A stretch of DNA of 64,000 nucleotides from Clostridia bacterium (lineage in GTDB: Bacteria > Bacillota > Clostridia > Oscillospirales > CAG-272). Location: assembly GCA_017443595.1 (NCBI GenBank), contig JAFSYU010000060.1, positions 1-64,000 on the forward strand, written 5' to 3'. Under the pieces are notes generated by a model that had not been told where the DNA came from, did no database searches, and was given only the letters and a program-made list of their open reading frames with translations. This document shows positions 50,640-59,365 of the stretch, one piece after another. Made by a program: the position numbers and the translations under genes. Positions within the stretch are counted from its first letter, which is position 1. The number at the start of each line of letters is the position of its first letter.

Positions 50640-51418
50640 TGAAATTCGGCATAAATTTATATTCGCTTCGGACTTTGATCGGCAACGAAGAGGACTTTTT
50701 AAAAACGGCTGCGGCGCTTTCCGGCATGGGTTACGATACGCTGCAGTTTTCCGGCGCGCCGTACGATCCGGAAGTAATACGCCGCGTAAGCAAAGCGACC
50801 GGAATGCCGATAGTCGTAACGCACGTACCGATGGAGCGGATAATAAACGATACGGACGCGCTGATGAAAGAGCATGACGGCTTCGGCTGCCGCTGCATAG
50901 GCTTGGGCGCAATGCCGCCCGCGATAGTCTGTGATGAGGTGAATTTCAAAACAACGGTGGAAAAATTAAACGCTGCCGGCAAAAAAATGAAAGGCAACGG
51001 CTTCATATTCTGTTATCACAACCACCATTTCGAGCAGTACCGTATAAACGGACAGACAGCGCTTGATTACATAATAGAAAACGCGGAAAACGTGCATTTC
51101 ACCGCGGACGTCTACTGGCTGCAGTACGGCGGCGCGGACGTTTTGAAAACCTTAAATAAAATGAGCGGCAGAGTTGACTGCATACATTTAAAGGATTACA
51201 GGATTAACGTCAGAAAGGACGAAAACGGCAGCGTCAGCTACGTTCCCGGCTTTGCCCCCGTGGGCGACGGCGTGCTTGATTTCAGAGCAATAATAGATAC
51301 CGCAAAACAGTGCGGCACAAAGCATTTTCTCGTAGAACAGGACGACGCGGTAAGCTATCCCGAACCGTTAGAGAAGGTAAAACGCAGTATAAGCTATTTA
51401 AAGGAGAATTTCAGATAA
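50639..51418 (+). CDS. Sugar phosphate isomerase/epimerase-type TIM-barrel protein, third copy
   Basis: 259 residues (MKFGINLYSLRTLIGNEEDF). Same fold as its neighbour: GFIFCYHNHHFEQYRINGQT with NHHFE ligand motif, VHFTADVYWLQYGGADVLKT with the Asp, VDCIHLKDYRI, VPGFAPVGDGVLDFRAII, and LVEQDDAVSYPEPLE at the end. The HLKDY...PVGDG...VEQD order matches inosose or keto-sugar isomerases (IolE/IolH-like relatives), which fits the two Gfo/Idh oxidoreductases that follow. Its stop overlaps the next start by 1 bp. Confidence 0.85.
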   Translation: MKFGINLYSLRTLIGNEEDFLKTAAALSGMGYDTLQFSGAPYDPEVIRRVSKATGMPIVVTHVPMERIINDTDALMKEHDGFGCRCIGLGAMPPAIVCDEVNFKTTVEKLNAAGKKMKGNGFIFCYHNHHFEQYRINGQTALDYIIENAENVHFTADVYWLQYGGADVLKTLNKMSGRVDCIHLKDYRINVRKDENGSVSYVPGFAPVGDGVLDFRAIIDTAKQCGTKHFLVEQDDAVSYPEPLEKVKRSISYLKENFR

Positions 51419-52602
51419 TGGATAAAGTAAGATTCGGTATAATAGGTTTAGGAAATCAGGGCTCCATGTACGCCGCGCATCTTTTCGGCGGCGGCAAAAT
51501 AGAACACGGAACCGTGACGGCGCTCTGTGATATAAACCCGGCGAAAATCACCGCCATGAAGGACAGATTAAAAGACGACGGTATAAAGTATTTTGAAAAT
51601 TATATCGACCTGCTCGACAGCGGTCTTGTTGATGCGGCTTTGATAGAAGTACCGCATTATCTGCATCCCTGTATGGTCATAGAATGCCTTAAACGCGGCA
51701 TTCACGTTATATGCGACAAACCCGCAGGCGTTTACACAAAACAGGTGCGTGAAATGAATGAGGCGGCGAAAAAAAGCAAAGCGTTATTCGCCATGATGTT
51801 TAATCAGCGCACCAACTGCTTGTACAGAAAAATGAGGGAAATAATAGCGGAAGGCGGCATAGGCGAGCTTCAGCGCGTTACCTGGATAATTACCGACTGG
51901 TACAGAACGCAGAAGTATTACGACAGCGGATCGTGGCGCGCTACCTGGGAAGGCGAAGGCGGCGGCGTTCTTATAAATCAGTGCCCGCACCAGCTTGATC
52001 TCGTCCAGTGGGTCGTAGGCAAACTCCCGTCGTCCGTACGCGGCTTCTGTCAGTACGGCAAATGGCACGATATAGAAGTTGAGGACGAGGTCACGGCGTA
52101 TCTTAAATACGACAACGGCGCCACGGGCGTGTTTATAACCACAACCGGCGAAACTCCGGGGACGAACCGTTTTGAAGTCTCCGGCACCTGCGGCAAGCTC
52201 GTATGTGAAAACGGCGAGCTCAAATGGTATAAAAACAGGCAGGACAGTCAGGTATTTTCAAAGACGAGCGAAGCCGGTTTTGCAACGCCCGGCACGGACG
52301 TCATAACCGTTGAAACGGACGGGCTTAACAGACAGCACGAGGGTATTATAAATAATTTTGCCGATGCGATACTCGGATTGCAGCCGCTTTTCGTTGACGG
52401 AAAAGAGGGAGTAAACGGCGTAGAACTGATGAACGCAATAGAACTGTCCGGCTGGAAAGACGGGGAAGAGGTATCTTTGCCCGTAAACGGGGAAGAATAT
52501 CTGTCTTACCTTAACGAACACAGAAAGACCTCGCGCTACAAAGCCGCATCCGACGATACCGTAGCCGATACGACCGGCACGTTTGAGAGTAAAAAGCTAT
52601 GA
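51418..52602 (+). CDS. Gfo/Idh/MocA-family oxidoreductase
   Basis: 394 residues, started at 51418 by overlap with the previous stop. The N-terminal Rossmann fold has FGIIGLGNQGSMYAAHLF (GxGxxG-type NAD site) and CDINPAKITAMKDRL; HVICDKPAGVYTKQVREM holds the family CDKP motif with catalytic Lys; GGGVLINQCPHQLDLVQWVV holds the catalytic His. Members oxidise or reduce a sugar hydroxyl with NAD(P). With its adjacent paralogue and the TIM-barrel isomerases it could run a oxidise-isomerise-reduce conversion of a modified sugar. Substrate unknown. Overlap of 4 bp with the next gene. Confidence 0.88.
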   Translation: MDKVRFGIIGLGNQGSMYAAHLFGGGKIEHGTVTALCDINPAKITAMKDRLKDDGIKYFENYIDLLDSGLVDAALIEVPHYLHPCMVIECLKRGIHVICDKPAGVYTKQVREMNEAAKKSKALFAMMFNQRTNCLYRKMREIIAEGGIGELQRVTWIITDWYRTQKYYDSGSWRATWEGEGGGVLINQCPHQLDLVQWVVGKLPSSVRGFCQYGKWHDIEVEDEVTAYLKYDNGATGVFITTTGETPGTNRFEVSGTCGKLVCENGELKWYKNRQDSQVFSKTSEAGFATPGTDVITVETDGLNRQHEGIINNFADAILGLQPLFVDGKEGVNGVELMNAIELSGWKDGEEVSLPVNGEEYLSYLNEHRKTSRYKAASDDTVADTTGTFESKKL

Positions 52603-53555
52603 GAGCGGCCGTTATAGGCGCAGGAGTCATAGGAACGCTTCACGCGGAGATACTGGCTGAAAAAAATATGCTCTGCGCCGTCTGTGATATTGACGAAACC
52701 AAACTGAAAAAATACAACTGCGCGGGTTTTACCGATTATAAAACAATGATAGATACGGTAAAGCCGGACTGCGTCCATATCTGCACCCCGCATTATCTTC
52801 ACGCGGAAATGGTGATTTACGCGCTTGACAGGGGCGTAAACGTCCTATGCGAAAAACCGCTCTGCATCAAAAGAGAACAGATAAAAGCGATAATTGAAGC
52901 GGAAAAGCGCTCAAAAGCTCAGCTCGGCGTGTGTTTGCAGAACAGATACAACAAAGAAAACGTATTCGTAAAAGAATACCTAAAAGACAAAAACGTAAAA
53001 TGCGCCGCCGCGCACGTCGCGTGGCGCAGAACGAAAGAGTATTATAACTCGGCAGACTGGCGCGGAAAATACGCCACGGAGGGCGGTGGAGTGCTTATAA
53101 ACCAGGCGCTTCACACGCTTGACCTTTTGCAGTATTTTGCCGGAATGCCGGATAAGATAACTGCAAGCGTATCGAATCTTACGCTCAAAGACAGCATAGA
53201 GGTGGAAGATACGGCGGTTATTCAAAGCACGTCCGGCGCCGGCATCTCGCTTTTCGCGTCGGTCGGCTGCGCCGCTGATATGCCCGTAGTCATAACCGTA
53301 AAAACGGATAATGAAACAATACAGATTTACCCCGGCGCCGTTATGATAAACGGCGTTATGGCGGTTATTGAAAAAACAACTGAAAAACCGCGCGGTAAAG
53401 AGTGCTACGGATCAAGCCACGGACTTTTAATAGAAGATTTCTATAAACGTATTGCGGAAAACAGGCGTTTTGAAATTGACGGAGAAGAAGCGTCAAAAGT
53501 CGTAAGGCTCGTATTGGCGGCGTACGATAGCGGCGGGAATGAAACAGAGGTCTGA
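52599..53555 (+). CDS. Gfo/Idh/MocA-family oxidoreductase, second copy
   Basis: 318 residues, translationally coupled (ATGA overlap) to the first copy. MRAAVIGAGVIGTLHAEILA is the NAD site, VLCEKPLCIKREQIKAI the EKP motif, and GGGVLINQALHTLDLLQYFA the same catalytic block as in the neighbour. It is shorter by about 75 residues, with a smaller C-terminal beta-sheet domain. A pair of divergent paralogues next to each other suggests complementary half-reactions (oxidation then reduction) rather than redundancy; this is inference. Confidence 0.88.
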   Translation: MRAAVIGAGVIGTLHAEILAEKNMLCAVCDIDETKLKKYNCAGFTDYKTMIDTVKPDCVHICTPHYLHAEMVIYALDRGVNVLCEKPLCIKREQIKAIIEAEKRSKAQLGVCLQNRYNKENVFVKEYLKDKNVKCAAAHVAWRRTKEYYNSADWRGKYATEGGGVLINQALHTLDLLQYFAGMPDKITASVSNLTLKDSIEVEDTAVIQSTSGAGISLFASVGCAADMPVVITVKTDNETIQIYPGAVMINGVMAVIEKTTEKPRGKECYGSSHGLLIEDFYKRIAENRRFEIDGEEASKVVRLVLAAYDSGGNETEV

Positions 53556-53556
53556 T

Positions 53557-55551
53557 ATGACGGCAAAATGGATAACTTCACCGCAATTTGCCGGCTTAAC
53601 GCCTATAAATATCTTCCACCGCGAAAGACAGATAAACGATATACGTAACGATACGGAGCATGAAAACAGCGTTATCTTATTCAGAAAAAAGATAACGCTT
53701 GACAAATTGCCGCAAACAGCGGAATTGTCCGTTACCGCGGACGATCTTTATAAGCTTTATATAAACGGCGTATTCGTCACGGAAGGCCCGTCGCCCGCGT
53801 ATCATTTCAGATACAGGTACGATACGGTCGATATAAGCGAGTACCTTAAAACAGGCGAAAATACGCTTGCTTTTCTGACTTATTATTCCGGGTTAATAAA
53901 CCGCGTCTGTCAAAGCGGCGACCGCCGTCACGGGCTCTGCTGTGAGCTTGTCTGCGATGGAATGAACTTCATGCAGTCGGACGAGAGTTTTTTATGTAAA
54001 AAACATACGGGCTTTACGGCATCCGGCAAAGTCGGTTACGACACGCAGTTTTTGCAAATCTGCGACAGCCGATGTGACGAGGACGGTTTTGAGCGTCCGG
54101 ATCATGACGACAGCAGATGGGAAAAAGCCGTTTTTGTAAAAAACGACGACCATATTTTTGCGGACGGTATATCAAAACACGTAGTATTTGAAAAAATAAA
54201 ACCCGCTTTAACCGAGAAAAGAAATAACGCGCTTTTCATTGATTTCGGCGGTGTTTACGTCGGTTATCTTTGCGCAAAAGCTAAGGGCAAAAGCGGAGAA
54301 GAGGTAATTATCCGCTGCGGACAGGAATTGAGATCGGACGGTACGGTCAGATATAACGTCCGCGCAAACTGCGCCTACGAAGAAAAATGGATCTTATCCG
54401 GCAAAGAAGACGCACTTTATCAAATAGATTATAAATCTTTCCGCTATGCCGAACTTGTTTCAGACGCGGAATTATACGATATTTACCTTTTATCACGCCA
54501 TTATCCGTTTGAGCTTAAAGCTGAAATAAGACCGGAATGGGATGACGACACGGATATAAAAAAAGTGTTTGATCTCTGCGTAAGATCTCAGAAATACGGC
54601 GTGCAGGAAATGGTAACGGACTGCATGGAACGCGAAAAAGGCGTGTATTTAGGCGACGGATGCTATACGTCTCTGTGCAATTTCATACTTACAAAAGACG
54701 ATAAGCTGATGCGGCAGTTTATAGAGGACGCGTTTGCTTCTTCGTTTATTTCAGATACTTTGATGAGCTGCTTGAACTGCTCTTATATGCAGGAAATTGC
54801 GGAATATCCGCTCATACTCGTCGGGCTTCTGCTCTGGCATTACAGGCTTACAAAAGACAAAGAGTTTTTGCAAAAAAACGCGGAAAGGTCCGCAAAACTG
54901 CTTGACGCATACGGCAGATATGAAGAAAACGGGCTGTTATACGACACGCATCAGTGGTGCGTCACCGAATGGCCGGGCAATTACCGCGACGGATACGCCG
55001 TAAATAACGACGGAAACAAACCCCTGCCTGAGCCGCACGTCGCAATGAACGCGTATTATATAAACGCGATAAAAGCGCAGAACGAAATGCAAAAAATGCT
55101 CGGTCTGCCGGAATACAAAGACGTAAAACCGCTTATAAAAGAGTTTAACAAGGCGTTTTACGACAGCGAAAAACACTTATACAAAGACGGTCTGACAACG
55201 GATCATATAAGTTATATAGGCAACGCTTTCCCGTTCGGTTTCGGTCTTTGTGACGATCCGGTCTTCTATGAAAAAATGACGGACTGGTTTGCCGAAAAAG
55301 GCGTGACCGGCACGTCGCTTTTCGCAACGTTCCCGCTTCTTACCGGCTTTGTCCGTCTTGACCGGCTTGATCTGATAAAGGAAGCGATAAAAGATCAAAA
55401 AGCGTGGCTGAATATGGTAAAAGAAGGCGGCACGGCGACTTTTGAGTGTTGGTCTGCCGACGGGAAATGGAACACGTCGCTTTTCCACTTGCAGAATACG
55501 CATATAGCGACCTTTATTTCCGATAGCGATCTTTCATTCATCCCCGTATAA
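53557..55551 (+). CDS. GH78-like alpha-L-rhamnosidase, intracellular
   Basis: The start at 53557 follows GAGGT and the previous stop; 664 residues, no signal peptide. N-terminal beta-domain of the Bac_rhamnosid_N type (LSVTADDLYKLYINGVFVTE, YDTVDISEYLKTGENTLAFL), then a second sandwich (LFIDFGGVYVGYLCAKAKGK), then the (alpha/alpha)6 barrel with MVTDCMEREKGVYLGDGCYT, the counterpart of the DCPxRDERxGW catalytic stretch of GH78, DTHQWCVTEWPGNYRDG, and MVKEGGTATFECWSADGKW. The deviating catalytic stretch leaves substrate open; rhamnose or a rhamnogalacturonan/uronate-linked fragment is likely. One base separates it from the upstream gene. Confidence 0.78.
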   Translation: MTAKWITSPQFAGLTPINIFHRERQINDIRNDTEHENSVILFRKKITLDKLPQTAELSVTADDLYKLYINGVFVTEGPSPAYHFRYRYDTVDISEYLKTGENTLAFLTYYSGLINRVCQSGDRRHGLCCELVCDGMNFMQSDESFLCKKHTGFTASGKVGYDTQFLQICDSRCDEDGFERPDHDDSRWEKAVFVKNDDHIFADGISKHVVFEKIKPALTEKRNNALFIDFGGVYVGYLCAKAKGKSGEEVIIRCGQELRSDGTVRYNVRANCAYEEKWILSGKEDALYQIDYKSFRYAELVSDAELYDIYLLSRHYPFELKAEIRPEWDDDTDIKKVFDLCVRSQKYGVQEMVTDCMEREKGVYLGDGCYTSLCNFILTKDDKLMRQFIEDAFASSFISDTLMSCLNCSYMQEIAEYPLILVGLLLWHYRLTKDKEFLQKNAERSAKLLDAYGRYEENGLLYDTHQWCVTEWPGNYRDGYAVNNDGNKPLPEPHVAMNAYYINAIKAQNEMQKMLGLPEYKDVKPLIKEFNKAFYDSEKHLYKDGLTTDHISYIGNAFPFGFGLCDDPVFYEKMTDWFAEKGVTGTSLFATFPLLTGFVRLDRLDLIKEAIKDQKAWLNMVKEGGTATFECWSADGKWNTSLFHLQNTHIATFISDSDLSFIPV

Positions 55552-55566
55552 AAGGAGGAAAACCCT

Positions 55567-56925
55567 TTGAAATTTTTTGACGATAACGTCCTGCTCTGCA
55601 GCCGCGCGGCTGAAAAGCTGTATAATGAAGCAAAAGACTGTCCGATAATTGATTATCACTGCCACCTCGATCCGCGCGCGATAGCGGAAAACGACAGGAT
55701 AAATGATATAGGCAGACTGTGGCTTGAAGCGGACCACTACAAATGGCGCGCCATGAGGCTCTGCGGCGTTGACGAGTATTATATAACAGGCGACGCGCCG
55801 TACAAAGTCAAGTTTATGAAATACGCGGAGATAATGCCTATGTTATGCGGCAATCCGCTTTACTATTTCACGCATTTTGAATTAAAACAGATATTCAACA
55901 TAACCGAGCCGCTTTGCGCGGATACGGCGGAGAAGATATACGAAAAAGCAAATGATATTTTATCTTCTCTTACCGTGTCCGATCTGCTTGAAAAATACAA
56001 CGTCAGCCTTGTCGCCACTACGGACGACCCGGCGGACAGCCTGAAATATCACGGCATATACGGCAAGACCGCCGTCAGCCCGACTTTCCGCCCGGACAGA
56101 TATTACTGCCCTGACGACGACGCTTTAACGGACCTCGGCAGAGCCGCGGGATCTGAAATAAAGACGCTGCCCGATATGTTAAAAGCTCTTAGCGAAAGGC
56201 TTGACTTTTTCATATCAAAAGGCTGTTTTATGTCGGATCACGGCTTTGAACGCTTTCCGACGGAATTCATATCGGCTGATGAAGCAAACGCCCTGTTTTT
56301 ACAGCGAAAGTCGCTGTGTGAAAAGCAGAAAAACGCGCTTTTCGGCTATATCCTGCGGTATCTTTTAGTTGAATACAATAAACGCGGCATGACCGCGCAG
56401 CTTCATTTTTCCGTCCGCCGCAACGTAAATTCGGAAATGTTTTCCGTTACGGGCAAAGACAGCGGATTTGACGTCATAGGCTCGCCGGAAGACCCGGCGG
56501 CTGCGGAAAGGTTTTTAAACAGCATACCGGATAAAGACCGCCCGCCGGTCATCCTGTACGCGTTGAATGACGAGCCCGTAAAAGCGCTTGCAAGTATATG
56601 CGGAGCTTTCAGAGGCGTGCGCATAGGTGCGGCGTGGTGGTTCAACGACACGGTTTCCGGCATAAGAAGAAATCTTGATATAATATCCGAGTATTCCGTA
56701 CTGGGAACAAGCCCGGGAATGCTTACGGATTCGCGCAGTTTTGCCGGATATTCGCGCTTTGACTTTTTCAGACGCATACTCTGTAATCACGTCGGCGATC
56801 TTGTAAGCAAGGGCGAATACGATGAAGACGCGGCAAAGGAGCTTATTTACGGTATTTGCTTTAAAAACGCGGAAAAGCTCGCGGAGCAAAGCATCTTATA
56901 CAGAAAACTCAAAGGAGAAAAATAA
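55567..56925 (+). CDS. uxaC: Glucuronate isomerase
   Basis: Isomerises D-glucuronate to D-fructuronate (and galacturonate to tagaturonate). TTG start at 55567 with AGGAGG 8 bases upstream; no better ATG. 452 residues (family near 465). Landmarks: CPIIDYHCHLDPRAIAEN (metal His pair), GRLWLEADHYKWRAMRLCGV, VVATTDDP-like VSLVATTDDPADSLKYH, AQLHFSVRRNVNSEM, and GIRRNLDIISEYSVLGTSPG with LTDSRSFAGYSRFDFFRRIL. Next gene uxuA starts 1 bp after the stop. It opens the complete glucuronate branch of the operon. Confidence 0.95.
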   Translation: MKFFDDNVLLCSRAAEKLYNEAKDCPIIDYHCHLDPRAIAENDRINDIGRLWLEADHYKWRAMRLCGVDEYYITGDAPYKVKFMKYAEIMPMLCGNPLYYFTHFELKQIFNITEPLCADTAEKIYEKANDILSSLTVSDLLEKYNVSLVATTDDPADSLKYHGIYGKTAVSPTFRPDRYYCPDDDALTDLGRAAGSEIKTLPDMLKALSERLDFFISKGCFMSDHGFERFPTEFISADEANALFLQRKSLCEKQKNALFGYILRYLLVEYNKRGMTAQLHFSVRRNVNSEMFSVTGKDSGFDVIGSPEDPAAAERFLNSIPDKDRPPVILYALNDEPVKALASICGAFRGVRIGAAWWFNDTVSGIRRNLDIISEYSVLGTSPGMLTDSRSFAGYSRFDFFRRILCNHVGDLVSKGEYDEDAAKELIYGICFKNAEKLAEQSILYRKLKGEK

Positions 56926-56926
56926 T

Positions 56927-57973
56927 ATGAAAATGACGTTCCGCTGGTACGGCGAAAACGACGTAATACCGCTTTCATACATACGTCAGATACCCGGTAT
57001 GTCGGGCGTCGTCACCGCGGTCTACGACACGCCTGTGGGCGAGGTATGGGAACCGGAGAAGATAGAGCGCTTGTATTCTTTATGCAAAGAAAACGGCCTT
57101 GAATTTGAGGTGATCGAATCCGTACCTGTGCACGAAGACATAAAATCAGGCGCGCAAAACCGCGATAAACTGATAGAAAACTACGCAAAAACGCTTGAAA
57201 ATCTCGGTAAATCCGGCGTAAAATGCGTCTGCTACAACTTCATGCCGGTGTTTGACTGGCTCCGTACAGATCTGCATAAAAAAGCGGCTGACGGCAGTAC
57301 GTCGCTGTCGTATAAGCACGAACAGCTTATGAGCCTTGACGTAAACGATCTGCACCTGCCCGGCTGGGATGAAAGCTACAAGCCGGAGCAGCTTAAAGGT
57401 CTGCTTGATTCGTATAAAGGCATAACGCACGAAAAACTGTTTGAAAACTTAGTGTATTTCTTAAAAGGCATAATGCCGGTGTGCGTAGAATACGGCATAA
57501 ATATGGCTATCCACCCGGACGATCCGCCGTGGGATATGTTCGGTCTGCCGAGGATAATAACGTGCGAGGAAAGCTATGATAAACTTTTTGAGGCCGTGCC
57601 ACAGATAAACAACGGCATAACGTTCTGCACCGGCTCGCTTGGCGCGTCGCGCAAAAACGATCTTGTCAAAATGGCAAAAAAATACGCAAAACGCATACAT
57701 TTCGCGCACTTAAGACAGATAAAATACGATAACGAGCTTGATTTTACGGAATCCGGACATATGACAAATACCGGCAGTCTTGATATTTACGGCATAGTAA
57801 AAGCGCTGGTATACGGCGGCTTTGACGGCTACGTCCGCCCCGACCACGGAAGAAACATCTGGGGAGAAGACGGCAAACCCGGCTACGGGCTCTACGACAG
57901 AGCGCTCGGCGCGGCGTATTTGAACGGTCTGTTTGAAGCCGTTGAAAACGAATATAAGGAGGCAAACAAATGA
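56927..57973 (+). CDS. uxuA: Mannonate dehydratase
   Basis: Dehydrates D-mannonate to 2-keto-3-deoxygluconate. The start is at 56927 (AAAGGAG upstream), giving 348 residues, near the shorter Gram-positive type. Landmarks: MTFRWYGENDVIPLSYIRQI, VKCVCYNFMPVFDWLRTDL, GINMAIHPDDPPWDMFGLPR (metal ligands), NNGITFCTGSLGASRKND, IHFAHLRQIKY and RPDHGRNIWGEDGKPGYGLY. All conserved ligand stretches are intact. Coupled to uxaC (1 bp) and overlapping the SDR gene by 4 bp. Confidence 0.95.
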   Translation: MKMTFRWYGENDVIPLSYIRQIPGMSGVVTAVYDTPVGEVWEPEKIERLYSLCKENGLEFEVIESVPVHEDIKSGAQNRDKLIENYAKTLENLGKSGVKCVCYNFMPVFDWLRTDLHKKAADGSTSLSYKHEQLMSLDVNDLHLPGWDESYKPEQLKGLLDSYKGITHEKLFENLVYFLKGIMPVCVEYGINMAIHPDDPPWDMFGLPRIITCEESYDKLFEAVPQINNGITFCTGSLGASRKNDLVKMAKKYAKRIHFAHLRQIKYDNELDFTESGHMTNTGSLDIYGIVKALVYGGFDGYVRPDHGRNIWGEDGKPGYGLYDRALGAAYLNGLFEAVENEYKEANK

Positions 57974-58800
57974 AATTACCTTTTGAAATAGACTTAAGCG
58001 GAAAGACCGCGGTCATAACCGGCGCGGGCGGCGTTATCTGCAGCGAGCTTGCAGAAGCGCTGGCAAAATGCGGCTGCAAAGTCGCGCTGCTTGATATAAA
58101 CGAGGAAGCGGCAGCCGCCGCGGCAAAAAAAGCCGGAAACGGCGCGATAGCCGTAAAATGCGACTGCCTGGATAAAGGCAGTCTTGAAAACGCGAAAAAA
58201 GAGGTGACGGCAAAATTCGGCACGGTCGACATACTTATAAACGGCGCCGGCGGCAACCATCCGTCCGCGACGTGCGACAACGAATATATGTACCCGGACC
58301 TTGAATGTGAAAAGGACTTTTTCAAGCTGTCGGAAGCGGGACTGCGCTTTGTGTTTGATCTCAATATAACCTCGGCGTTTCTCACCACTCAGGTCTTTGC
58401 CGCGGATATGGTGAAAACCGGCGGAAATATAATAAATATCTCAAGTATGAACGCATACAGACCGCTTACCAAGATCCCCGCGTACAGCGCGGCAAAAGCC
58501 GGCATAAGCAATTTCACGCAGTGGCTCGCCGTACATTTCGCTCCGTGCGGGATAAGATGCAACGCCATAGCCCCCGGCTTTTTCGTTACGAATCAGAACA
58601 GAGCGCTTCTGTTTAAAGAAAACGGCGAACCCACAGCGAGAACGGGCAAGATCTTAGCCGCAACTCCTATGAAACGCTTCGGCGAGGTATCGGAGCTTGT
58701 CGGAACGCTTTTGTGGCTCGTATGTGATGAGGCGAGCGGATTCGTCACCGGCAGTACGATAGCCGTCGACGGCGGTTTTGCCGCGTATTCGGGTGTCTGA
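57970..58800 (+). CDS. uxuB: SDR-type D-mannonate oxidoreductase (fructuronate reductase)
   Basis: 276 residues, a short-chain dehydrogenase that fills the UxuB step (fructuronate to mannonate, NADH) in Gram-positives. Landmarks: VITGAGGVICSELAEALAKC (NAD loop), LLDINEEAAAAAA, DILINGAGGNHPSATCDNEY, NIINISSMNAYRPLTKIPAY with the Ser-Tyr-x3-Lys set (YSAAK), and FVTGSTIAVDGGFAAYSG. Its GNHPSAT and MYPDLECEKDFFKLS insertion are typical of this clade. The step assignment rests on position between uxuA and eda. ATGA overlap upstream and 1-bp gap downstream. Confidence 0.88.
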   Translation: MKLPFEIDLSGKTAVITGAGGVICSELAEALAKCGCKVALLDINEEAAAAAAKKAGNGAIAVKCDCLDKGSLENAKKEVTAKFGTVDILINGAGGNHPSATCDNEYMYPDLECEKDFFKLSEAGLRFVFDLNITSAFLTTQVFAADMVKTGGNIINISSMNAYRPLTKIPAYSAAKAGISNFTQWLAVHFAPCGIRCNAIAPGFFVTNQNRALLFKENGEPTARTGKILAATPMKRFGEVSELVGTLLWLVCDEASGFVTGSTIAVDGGFAAYSGV

Positions 58801-58801
58801 T

Positions 58802-59365
58802 ATGGAGAAAAGAATTCCCGTAACGGTAATAAAACAGTTATCGGATACGGATATGATAATGAAAGCGCTGAAACGTTCGGGCATTTACACGTCCGAAATA
58901 ACGTTTCGTACGGACTGCGCGCCTGAAGCGATAGCGTACGCGATAAAAAATCACCCGGATATGTGTATAGGCGCCGGAACGGTGCTGAATGTAGATACGT
59001 GCGAAAAAGCGATAGACGCCGGAGCAAAATTCATCGTTTCTCCGGGGCTATCGGCCGAAGTTGCAAACGTATGCAAAAAGCGCGGCATTCCGTATTATCC
59101 CGGCTGTGTCACACCGACGGAGATAATGTCGGCGCTGCAGCTCGGGTTTGATATAATCAAATTCTTCCCTGCGGACGTTTACGGCGGCGTAAAAGCGATA
59201 AAAGCGTTTTCTTCCGTTTTCGCGAAAGTTAAATTCATACCCACGGGCGGCGTTAACGCGGAAAACGAGGGCGAATATCTGTCTTTGTCTAACGTCGCGG
59301 CGGTCGGCGGGACGTATCTTGTCGCGGACGCGCTCAAAAAGTATAAGGAGGCTCAAAATGGCTGA
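58802..59365 (+). CDS. eda: KDPG aldolase
   Basis: Splits 2-keto-3-deoxy-6-phosphogluconate into pyruvate and glyceraldehyde-3-phosphate. 187 residues from the ATG at 58802; slightly shorter than the usual 205-215, with a trimmed N-terminus. Landmarks: YTSEITFRTDCAPEAIAYA (Glu of the E-x-T-x-R site), MCIGAGTVLNVDTCEKAIDA, FIVSPGLSAEVANVCKKRGI, YYPGCVTPTEIMSALQLGFD, IIKFFPADVYGGVKAIKA (Schiff-base Lys), and FIPTGGVNAENEGEYL. Its last bases overlap the kdgK start by 8 bp. Confidence 0.93.
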   Translation: MEKRIPVTVIKQLSDTDMIMKALKRSGIYTSEITFRTDCAPEAIAYAIKNHPDMCIGAGTVLNVDTCEKAIDAGAKFIVSPGLSAEVANVCKKRGIPYYPGCVTPTEIMSALQLGFDIIKFFPADVYGGVKAIKAFSSVFAKVKFIPTGGVNAENEGEYLSLSNVAAVGGTYLVADALKKYKEAQNG

